Shown: one piece after another, positions 5,808 through 11,151 of the stretch
How positions within the stretch are numbered: position 1 is the first letter of the stretch
Layout of the letters: each line of letters begins with the position of its first letter
Assembly: GCA_026770585.1 (NCBI GenBank)
Contig: MU646584.1
Coordinates: forward strand, 102,384-113,973
Length of the DNA stretch: 11,590 bases
Reading direction: 5' to 3'
From: Baffinella frigidus
Taxonomy: Eukaryota > Cryptophyceae > Cryptomonadales > Baffinellaceae
Made by a program: the position numbers and the translations under genes
Notes under the pieces: model-generated
Seen by the model: the letters and a program-made list of their open reading frames with translations, nothing else
The model's database searches: none
Told to the model about the DNA's origin: nothing

Positions 5808-6198
5808 TAAAAGCGGAGCCTTGGGGAAATTTACTCAACGCCACCCCGATCTGGTTCACTTGGGGTGGTTGGTGGTAGCACCAGAGTGCTCTCATTCTTG
5901 GTATGCATAGAGCGGTTTTCGCATCTGTCGGCCACCAACCGATATGAAATTTATGAACAAGGGCTCCAATTCCGGCCACTTTTGGCATTTTTATCACAAA
6001 ATAAAACTCTAAAACTTCAGAATCACGCCAAAAGTTGCCGGAATTGGAGCCCTTGTTCATATTTTCATGTCGGTGAGTGGCCGACAGATGAGAAAACCGC
6101 GCTACCTCCCCCGGAGCTACCGCCAACCACCCCAACTGAAGCAAATCGGGGTGGCGTTGAGTAAATTTCCCACCCAGGTTTCAAGGCTCCGCTTTTAG
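5808..6198. mobile_element. TIR element K, split by insertion of J1
   Basis: The left arm 5808-5879 begins TAAAAGCGGAGCCTTG and contains AAATTTACTCAACGCCACC. The right arm 6116-6198 is its inverted copy, with a ~9-bp extra block near 6170 and scattered mismatches. Between them lies J1 plus about 35 bp. Without J1 the element would be about 194 bp. A diverged relative of the inner arm (CCGATCTGGT then GGCTGGTGGTAGC) occurs at about 6230-6265. A minus-strand open frame crossing K and J1 is an accident of the nested repeats. Confidence 0.85.
5908..6104 (-). mobile_element. Foldback element J1, nested in K
   Basis: About 197 bp with arms of about 78 bp that start TAGAGCGGTTTTC and contain ATCTGTCGGCCAC, GAACAAGGGCTCC and AATTCCGGC. 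The arms differ at several places. The asymmetric centre (TAAAACTCTAAAACTTC) is the reverse complement of that in J2, so J1 and J2 sit in opposite orientations. The ends allow a TA target site. Its position inside K means K is older. Confidence 0.9.
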
Positions 6199-6274
6199 TC
6201 CTTGTGCAGTTTACTACAGGTGACATATCCCGATCTGGTAACCGTCGGATGGCTGGTGGTAGCATAAAAGGAAC

Positions 6275-6484
6275 AGACCGCTGGAGGCCAGAAAAGGGAG
6301 TATTTTTAAACCGGGGTTCCTTTATAAGTGGGGATATGTGTAGTAATTTTCACACAAATAACCGGTTTGGGTCACTTAGCTGCTCGATATCGAGCAGCTA
6401 CGTGACCAAACCCGCCCGAGACTGGTACAAATTCAACAACCCCGCTTTTAAAACAGTCCCATCATCTGAAGCCTCGAGTGGTCT
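6275..6484. mobile_element. Variable-stem palindrome element P1
   Basis: The outer ends are related inverted repeats (AGACCGCTGGAGGC and GCCTCGAGTGGTCT), followed inward by a TTTTAAA block. The centre at 6363-6414 is a long palindrome: GTCAC collar, stem TAGCTGCTCGAT, its complement, then ACGTGACC. Left of the core is GTGTAGTAATTTTCACAC and right of it CTGGTACAAATTCAAC; both recur in P2. No coding content. It is the first of six related elements in which the collar is kept and the stem differs. Confidence 0.85.
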
Positions 6485-6513
6485 CCCTGCATCTCACTGA
6501 GAGCAAGGAGGGG

Positions 6514-6709
6514 TAGAGCGGTTTTCGCATCTGTCGGCCACCCACCGATATGAAATTATGAACAAGGGCTCCAATTCCGGCAACTTTTGGCGTGATTCTG
6601 AAGTTTTAGAGTTTTATGATGTGACAAAAATGCCAAAAGTGGCCGGAATTGGAGCCCTTGTTCATAATTTCATATCGGTGGGTGGCCGACAGATGCGAAA
6701 ACCGCTCTA
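6514..6709 (+). mobile_element. Foldback element J2, near-identical 78-bp arms
   Basis: Arms 6514-6591 and 6632-6709 match as inverted copies at 77 of 78 positions. The ~40-bp centre is unpaired. It is the same family as J1 in opposite orientation. An open frame (from about 6558) runs through it, and the equivalent frame in J1 on the other strand translates to a similar peptide around NKGSNSGNFWRDSEVLEFY. This is more simply explained by shared DNA than by a conserved protein. Confidence 0.9.
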
Positions 6710-7204
6710 CCTTGTTGATAAGGCTCAACCACCGGGCCTGGGGGGAGCTCTGGAAGCGTTCAGACGTCTGACTGCGAGCAAGGGGGGAGCGAGCACCGTT
6801 AACAATGTTTTTAAACTGTTGAATATAGCGAGGGGCGGCAGGGCGGCAGACCTTGTTGAAAAAGGTCCAAAGTGGACATTTCAAGCCCTCTGGTGCGGTC
6901 AGATCCAAAAGCAAAATGGCCTTTTCTGCAGATCCTTTCTACGGAAGGGCGTGGTATTGGGCTATATTTGGAGAAATCAAAACCTAAAGGACCTCCAGGT
7001 CAGCGTTGCCATGCAAGTGCTTCTCTCCCTGCACACCTCTCACTGAGAGCAAGGGGGGGACGTTTGGCGTGTCTCCCGGGTGAGATTCAAGTTTGAACAG
7101 ATGTCCCGAAGTCATCGGTGGCTGCTGAGTCGCATGACAGGCCGCGTAGGGGGGGGCTCTGATACCGTTCAAACAACTCACTGAGAGCAAGGGGGGGGGA
7201 GCGG
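6710..7204. repeat. Dispersed repeat patch with recurrent ACTGAGAGCAAGGGGGG
   Basis: No gene. The motif ACTGAGAGCAAGG with a following G-run occurs near 6496, 6770 (one change), 7041 and 7179. Two copies are preceded by CTCCCTGCA (6484, 7026). Two lie in a longer ~50-bp shared block with GCTCTG and GTTCA(A/G)AC (6746 and 7157). CCTTGTTGATNAGGCT occurs at 6711 and 7212. The G-runs of 6-9 are clustered on the plus strand. Confidence 0.7.
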
Positions 7205-7230
7205 CGGCGGACCTTGTTGATGAGGCTGAC

Positions 7231-7321
7231 CCAGCGGGCCTTGGGCGCGTGCTTGCTCGGTGCGCACCCTAGGACGAAACACATTCCAGGGTACCTGCCA
7301 CGCGACGATAGTCTGCGTATC
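7231..7321 (+). repeat. Repeat M1, 91 bp
   Basis: Matches 8308-8398 at 86 of 91 positions with no indel. Landmarks are CCAGCGGGCCTTGGG, GTGCGCACCCTAGGACG and CGCGACGATAGTCTG. Its 3' part is also the left end of TIR element N1, so M and N overlap or form a composite. The minus-strand frame here gives a similar peptide in both copies, as expected of an indel-free DNA repeat. Confidence 0.9.
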
Positions 7322-7446
7322 AAATCCACCTGTTTCCAATGTCAACTCACCCGCACATCCGTCAACTTAGGCCGTGATCCGGCAAAAAACACTTTTAGTA
7401 AACGCAGAAATCGTAGAAAGACATGGTCGATTTGGTACACAGGGCT
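7291..7446 (+). mobile_element. TIR element N1
   Basis: The left end GCCACGCGACGATAGTCTG and the right end (TTTGGTACACAGGGCTGG) are diverged inverted repeats. The interior (CCTGTTTCCAATGTCAACT, then AACACTTTTAGTAAACGC) aligns along nearly its whole length with the reverse complement of N2. No coding motif recognised. The right terminus is the more degraded end. Confidence 0.7.
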
Positions 7447-7521
7447 GGGGGACGAGCCGAAACAGCAGTGCTAGCCCTGCTACAGCTTCTTTTAAGGGTG
7501 TCGTTACGTGGTGCGACAAAG

Positions 7522-7590
7522 CCAGCGGGCCTTGGGCGGGTGAGGAGCGCACCCCAGGACCAAGTACATTCTGGGGATCCTGCGATACAG
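7522..7590 (+). repeat. Repeat M3, diverged copy
   Basis: Begins CCAGCGGGCCTTGGGCG and keeps GAGCGCACCCCAGGAC, but diverges afterwards. It ends TCCTGCGATACAG; a similar CTCCTGCGACACA follows the CT microsatellite at about 7820, so the microsatellite appears to sit between two related short sequences. Confidence 0.7.
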
Positions 7591-7599
7591 TGAGTCAGG

Positions 7600-7625
7600 C
7601 TCTCTCTCTCTCTCTCTCTCTCTCG

Positions 7626-7673
<48 letters not shown>

Positions 7674-7784
7674 CTCTCTCTCTCTCCTCTCTTTCTCTCT
7701 CTCGCTCTCTCTCCCTCTCTCTTTCTCTGTCTCTGTGACTGTCTCGCTCTCTCCCTCTCTCTCTCTCTCTCTCGCTCTCTCTCC

Positions 7785-7821
<37 letters not shown>
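7600..7821 (-). repeat. CT microsatellite with embedded CG alternation
   Basis: About 220 bp of TC/CT units, the complement of the GA tracts elsewhere, interrupted by CTCC and CTTT variants. A pure CG alternation of about 17 nt (7658-7674) lies within; such tracts favour Z-DNA. Frames through it (Ser/Leu or Glu/Arg) are low-complexity artefacts. Confidence 0.95.
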
Positions 7822-7822
<1 letters not shown>

Positions 7823-7902
7823 GCGACACACGCCCCCTGTGTCACGGAAAGAAATACATGGTTGCCACGAGACTCAAAGCCTCGTGTTTCAAGCTCGGCT
7901 GC

Positions 7903-8020
7903 GACCCAAGGCGTTTGGGTCCTAGTCTCACGAATATAGCGGTCACATTGGGGTCGATCCGTTAAAAAACGCAGTTTTTTCTCTATGTGTCAAGCTTGAC
8001 ATGCGACCTCGCCAGGCGAG
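7903..8020. repeat. Cluster of three short hairpins
   Basis: GACCCAA-GGCGT-TTGGGTC at 7903-7921; a 14-bp perfect palindrome TGTCAAGCTTGACA at 7988-8001; and CTCGCC-A-GGCGAG at 8008-8020. No gene adjoins them. The surrounding 7822-8040 shows no other feature. Confidence 0.6.
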
Positions 8021-8051
8021 CTGTGCAATTGCCGCGGACCTTCCCCGGTCA

Positions 8052-8254
8052 GGCTAGAAGTGTGACTATTTTAAAATAGGGATTCGCTTACAAGTGAAAA
8101 AAAAAAAGAAGTGTGTGGTAATTTTGACACAAATGGGGGCGTTTGGTCACGTATCGGGCGGAATTCCGCCCGATACGTGACCACGCCTGTCCGTGACTGG
8201 TACTAAATTTAACAACCCCACATTTAAAATACCCCTTCTTCCAGTCTCGAGTGG
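8052..8254. mobile_element. Variable-stem palindrome element P2
   Basis: The outer blocks (GGCTAGAAGTGTGACTATTT and AATACCCCTTCTTCCAG) are diverged inverted repeats with TTTTAAA inside. The core at about 8138-8187 is GGTCACGT, stem ATCGGGCGG, centre AATT, complementary stem, ACGTGACC. Flanking phrases GTGTGGTAATTTTGACAC and CTGGTACTAAATTTAAC match P1. The element lies between identical 11-bp direct repeats TTCCCCGGTCA (8041-8051 and 8255-8265), a candidate insertion-site duplication. A poly-A run near 8097 interrupts the left arm. Confidence 0.8.
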
Positions 8255-8307
8255 TTCCCCGGTCACGCCACACACAGAAGAGATCGCATCAACAAAAGGG
8301 CCCTGAA

Positions 8308-8398
8308 CCAGCGGGCCTTGGGAGCGTGCTTACTCGGTGCGCACCCTAGGACGAAACACATTCCAGGGAACCTGCAACGCGACGATAGTCTGTGTATC
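8308..8398 (+). repeat. Repeat M2, 91 bp
   Basis: 86 of 91 match to M1. Unlike M1, it is not followed by the interior of element N: after TGTGTATC the sequence diverges. Either M2 carries a truncated N end, or M alone was duplicated. The following 8400-8739 has only weak repeats (TGTGTGGCTC and GTGCACACC pairs near 8427 and 8627) and no gene. Confidence 0.85.
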
Positions 8399-8739
8399 TC
8401 CTGTCTGGCCGTCCCTAACGTTTCGTGTGTGTGGCTCCGTACGTGCACACCACGCCATGTCCCAAGTAGGAATTTCAGACACAGCTCACACCGGGGGTTT
8501 CGGCTCTGGGTAAAAGCCCGGACGTGGAAAGGACGAGGAGTTGCGTTTCATCGGGGAGCGCACACTCATTCAGTACGATTAAACGAACCGTCGCGTTCTG
8601 AAATTCCCGCGTGTGATCTGGGGTGGTGTGTGGCTCTGGCTCTGTGCGTGCACACCCCTCTCTCTTTCAGGCGGGCGGCATATCGCGGGGGTGGAGTAAC
8701 ATGGCCCTCTCCTCTCCATAATTGAGTGCGCTGTAAGTT

Positions 8740-8867
8740 CCATAGGACGACGGCCTACATTCAAGGGGGCGCGTGGCTACACGCTTTCCGTGTAGCCACG
8801 TGACCAACTCCATACCCAACGCTTACAATCGACATTTAAAAAGGGTGTGCGATCAGCCGCGTATGGT
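8740..8867. mobile_element. Variable-stem palindrome element P3 (left part reduced)
   Basis: The core is CGTGGCTACACG (8772-8783), a 5-nt loop, and the exact inverted copy (8789-8800), followed by TGACCAAC. The right flank (CAATCGACATTTAAAAAGGGT) matches that of P5. The left collar has lost the GGTCA present in other members. The left boundary is tentative. Confidence 0.65.
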
Positions 8868-8890
8868 ACCTCTCCCCGGCAGGCGGGCGG

Positions 8891-9019
8891 AATATCGCGG
8901 GGGAGGGATCGTCGAGGAAGTGAACAACGATGTTGCATTTCAGCATGGCAGCTGCCTGCGCCAGCGCCTCGGTCTGCGGTAGAAAAAAAAAGCAGGAATC
9001 TCAGATACCAGTCAGGTTT
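8891..9019 (+). repeat. Tandem duplication O, copy 1
   Basis: Duplicated at 9047-9169, with copy starts about 156 bp apart. Landmarks are ATATCGCGGGGGAG, GATGTTGCATTTCAGCATG, GCGCCAGCGCCTCGGTCTGC, a poly-A run and TCAGTCAGGTTT-like ends. Upstream, GGCGGGCGGNATATCGCGGG also occurs at about 8672. Short frames are interrupted by the A-runs; no protein recognised. Confidence 0.85.
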
Positions 9020-9046
9020 GGACAAGCGGGAACCAAATCTGACGTG

Positions 9047-9169
9047 AATATCGCGGGGGAGAGAAAGTGCACGGCGATGTTGCCTTTCAGCATGACAGCT
9101 GCTTGCGCCAGCGCCTCGGTCTGCGAAAAAAACACAGAAGGAGTTTCAGACGTGAGTCAGTCAGGTTTT
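9047..9169 (+). repeat. Tandem duplication O, copy 2
   Basis: Diverged copy of 8891-9019 with several substitutions and small indels. A third fragment at about 9365-9387 (GATCGTCGAGGAAGTGCACG) combines features of copy 1 (GATCGTCGAGG) and copy 2 (GTGCACGGCG). Element P4 sits immediately before that fragment. Confidence 0.85.
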
Positions 9170-9187
9170 AGTTTTGTCCCGGAGTTC

Positions 9188-9368
9188 CGATCTAATCCCG
9201 CCAGGTATTTGATTTAAATGCTTTGGAGTTCCCCGAATCAACGAAATTTACTACACAATTGGCCAAATCAGTCGTGTCCAGCCCTGGACGTGACCAATTG
9301 TGTGGTAAATTTCATTTATTCGGGGAACTCCCAACCATTTAAAACAAATACCTGGCGGGATGAGATCG
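9188..9368. mobile_element. Variable-core foldback element P4
   Basis: Long arms of about 70 bp: ATCCCGCCAGGTATTTG, GGAGTTCCCCGAAT, AAATTTACTACACAATTGG and their inverted counterparts, with about ten mismatches. The core is GTCCAG-CC-CTGGAC followed by GTGACC. The arms carry TGTGTGGTAAATTTC, akin to P1 and P2. The ends may be flanked by GATC, but that word is self-complementary and so is also consistent with an arm extension. Confidence 0.85.
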
Positions 9369-9428
9369 TCGAGGAAGTGCACGGCGCGTAGGTAGTAAGT
9401 TGATCACCCTTCAGAAGGCGCAGGCCGT

Positions 9429-9451
9429 GTTTACAGGTTCCTCCTGTAAAC
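9429..9451. repeat. Perfect 9-bp hairpin
   Basis: GTTTACAGG-TTCCT-CCTGTAAAC, with further GGCC pairing outside. It lies about 10 bp outside the left 78-bp inverted repeat of the following element. No gene. Confidence 0.7.
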
Positions 9452-9901
9452 AGAGCGCGGCCCACCGAGACAAAAGTCGAGAGTGGAACGTCTCAAAGCA
9501 AAAGTGGAACCTCTGTTAACCTAAGAAGTAACAGTGGAGACTTTGTTTCTCTAGCGGCGCGACCCAGCAACGGCAAGGTACACACCCGCCTTCGAACGGA
9601 ACAAACAAGAACTCTAGCACCCACCCACTTAGCAGCGCCCGAGTTCTATCTTCCCCGGATTTCCAGGGACCATTTCACGCCCCTTATCCTGATTGTTTTT
9701 TTAATTTGTACCAGGATCGTTTAGATGGACACATCATCGAAGGCCCCGGCGGCTGCTAAGTGGTGTAGACACCTCTCTGATTTCCCCGATTGCAATTCAT
9801 TCCGGTAATGATTTCGGGCCAACGGTGTGTTAACGTGGCAAGGGAGGAGTGGGACCGCCTTCAACCCGTCACAGCTTATCCCGCATCCTTTCAAGGAATA
9901 A

Positions 9902-10327
9902 AAGAGTTTTAATTCATTCCTGGGACCCTACGGTAAGGATACCCTATGGGCCTACGAATTGCTGACGGAAGATCGGGACGTGAAGTGGAGAGATTTCTCC
10001 GATTTGTACCAGGACCCGAAAGGTGTCAAGCCCTGGGATAAGCTGCGACGGGTTGGTGGTAAGATACCACGCGACGATAACCTGTGTATCAAATCCAATG
10101 CGTCCTTCTATCATTTCTGCACTACTAAAAGTATTTTTGGACGGAATCCGTCCGCAGTTGACAGATTTGTGGGCAAGTTGACTTTGGAAACAGGTCCATT
10201 TGGTACACAGACCATCGTCGCGGGGTACCTCGGAGCGGGAGACAAGCATTTTAACGACAATCCACACGAGGCTGATCCGTCACCCTTTTTAAAACCCGGG
10301 GAGCTGTACAAGAGAGGCCTTGTGTAG
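9902..10327 (+). other. Open frame, about 141 codons, not supported as a gene
   Basis: The frame is open from just after a stop at 9899 to a stop ending at 10327. There is no ATG near its beginning; the first usable codon for a conventional listing is a TTG at 9959. The N-terminal ~45 residues (including DVKWRDFSDLYQDP and KPWDKLRRVGG) have balanced composition and resemble ordinary protein. The C-terminal half is translated from palindromic element N2 and the start of P5, and N2 is also open on the other strand. Parts of the first half match repeats (GACCCTACGGTA, GATTTGTACCAGGA). I recognise no domain. It could be an exon remnant or chance. Confidence 0.12.
10065..10227 (-). mobile_element. 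TIR element N2
   Basis: 163 bp. Ends TACCACGCGACGATAACCTG and ACCATCGTCGCGGGGTA are inverted repeats extending into TGTGTATCAAAT / ATTTGGTACACA. A small hairpin GGACGG-AAT-CCGTCC lies at 10139-10153. The interior aligns with N1 in reverse orientation. Both strands are open through most of it, as is common for palindromic elements. Confidence 0.8.
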
Positions 10328-10440
10328 TAATTTTCATATGTTTGATCACGTATCGGCCCGCTTTTCGGGGGGACACGTGACCAACCCCGTACAAAACGCC
10401 TACGCACGACATTGAAAAAGGGTACGTGGGTAGCCTCGTG
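10265..10440. mobile_element. Variable-stem palindrome element P5
   Basis: Ends CACGAGGCTGATCC and its diverged inverse AGCCTCGTG. The core at 10344-10382 is GATCACGT, an imperfect stem (ATCGGCCCG against CGGGGGGAC), then ACGTGACC. The left flank GTGTAGTAATTTTCAT matches P1 and P2; the right flank (ACGACATTGAAAAAGGGTAC) matches P3. The stem here has several mismatches, unlike the clean stems of P1 and P2. Confidence 0.75.
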
Positions 10441-10748
10441 ACCTCAGATCGGGAGGCGAGCGGGCCAACCATGGCTGCCACGATGCCACTCATGCTCGTC
10501 TTGCAGAAAACCTGTTTGTATTCCACTGTTACTTCTTAAGTTAACAGAGGTTCCACTTTTGCTTTGAGACGTTCCACTCTCGACTTTTGTCTCGGTGGGG
10601 CAAGAGGAACAGCGCGAACACTCAGTCGGGTTGCGCGCCCCTTTGGGGGTTAGCAAGTGCGGCGCCGATTTTGGAGGGACTTATCAGGGTTCAAGGCTTA
10701 GGGCCGTGAACCGTAAACGGCAACCCCATACCCAAGGCAGAAGACACT

Positions 10749-10957
10749 CCACTCGAGGCTGGAAGTGGGAGTATTTTAAAAGTAGGTTTGTTGAATTTGT
10801 ACCAGGCATGGCGGGCTTTGGTCACGTTACTGACAGATATCTGGTCACGTTACTGACAGATATCTGGTCACGTTACTGACAAATATCTGTCAGGTATATC
10901 TATCAGTAACGTGACCAACGCGCCTTTTTCTGTAAAAATGCAGACACTCTCGAGTTG
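10749..10957. mobile_element. Variable-stem element P6 with tripled left arm
   Basis: The left side (CCACTCGAGGCTGGAAGTGG, GTATTTTAAAAG, GTTGAATTTGTACCAGG) is clearly the reverse complement of the right side of P1 and P2. The collar-plus-stem sequence GGTCACGTTACTGACAGATA is present three times in tandem with a 23-bp period (10820, 10843, 10866). A single right arm (about 10895-10915) ends CAGTAACGTGACC. The innermost CTGACA-AATATC-TGTCAG forms the hairpin tip. No coding content. Confidence 0.85.
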
Positions 10958-10972
10958 AGGAGAGGCCATGCG

Positions 10973-11006
10973 CTCGAGAGAGAGAGAGAGCGAGAGCGAG
11001 AGAGCC
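10973..11006 (+). repeat. Short GA microsatellite
   Basis: GAGA and GCGAGA units directly downstream of P6. About 145 bp of other sequence separates it from the terminal microsatellite. Confidence 0.9.
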
Positions 11007-11035
11007 ACTCCAGACCCTTGGATGGGGTATTCCGT

Positions 11036-11075
11036 GCTCGTTCTTGGAGCCGTTTGCTCGTTCTGGGAGCCGTTT
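11036..11075 (+). repeat. 20-bp tandem duplication
   Basis: GCTCGTTCTTGGAGCCGTTT is followed at once by a copy with one substitution. It carries the GGAGCC(A/G)TT word seen near 900, 1870 and 1922. Nearby, TGACTTTTGA occurs twice (about 11089 and 11119). TGGGGTATTC (11023) and GAATACCCTC (11127) are roughly inverted, hinting at a small foldback unit between the two microsatellites. Confidence 0.8.
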
Positions 11076-11151
11076 TTGTGCTAAAAATTGACTTTTGAGA
11101 AAGTTTTCCCATCAAAATGACTTTTGAATACCCTCCCCTCCAGCCCTGCGT

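Larger units (their letters stand above)
9461..10599. mobile_element. 1.14-kb segment bounded by 78-bp inverted repeats
   Basis: Arms 9461-9538 and 10522-10599 are inverted copies matching at 77 of 78 positions, with ends CCCACCGAGACAAAAG. Each arm contains AGTGGAAC twice plus AACAGTGGA at its inner end. The ~980-bp interior is not palindromic. It includes a short inverted pair (CCACTTAGCAGC near 9630 against GCTGCTAAGTGG near 9753), two AATTCATTCC repeats (9795, 9911), element N2 and element P5. No transposase is visible. This could be a non-autonomous DNA transposon with later insertions, or a gene-converted inverted duplication. No clear target-site duplication flanks it. Confidence 0.75.

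Noticed and set aside
5677-6144. 155-codon minus-strand frame with a basic C-terminus (DERKVRRDAKASKARKKPRLA)
   Set aside because: Most of it is translated from nested elements J1 and K. The remaining ~43 residues are too short to judge and end in a hairpin-forming repeat.
6558-7046. 162-codon plus-strand frame
   Set aside because: Begins in the left arm of J2 and runs through its right arm into dispersed repeats; no motif, and explained by foldback DNA.
7395-7925. Frames of 113-183 residues over the CT tract
   Set aside because: Composition is dictated by the microsatellite; flanks are repeats M3 and N1.
9461-10599. Viral-type inverted terminal repeats or a linear plasmid end
   Set aside because: The repeats are internal to continuous DNA with similar repeats on both sides, and no replication or capsid gene is present.
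10742-10949. AGACACTC direct repeats (10742 and 10942) as an 8-bp target-site duplication of P6
   Set aside because: The repeats are not placed symmetrically outside the terminal inverted repeats; the CTCGAG end lies inside on the left and outside on the right.
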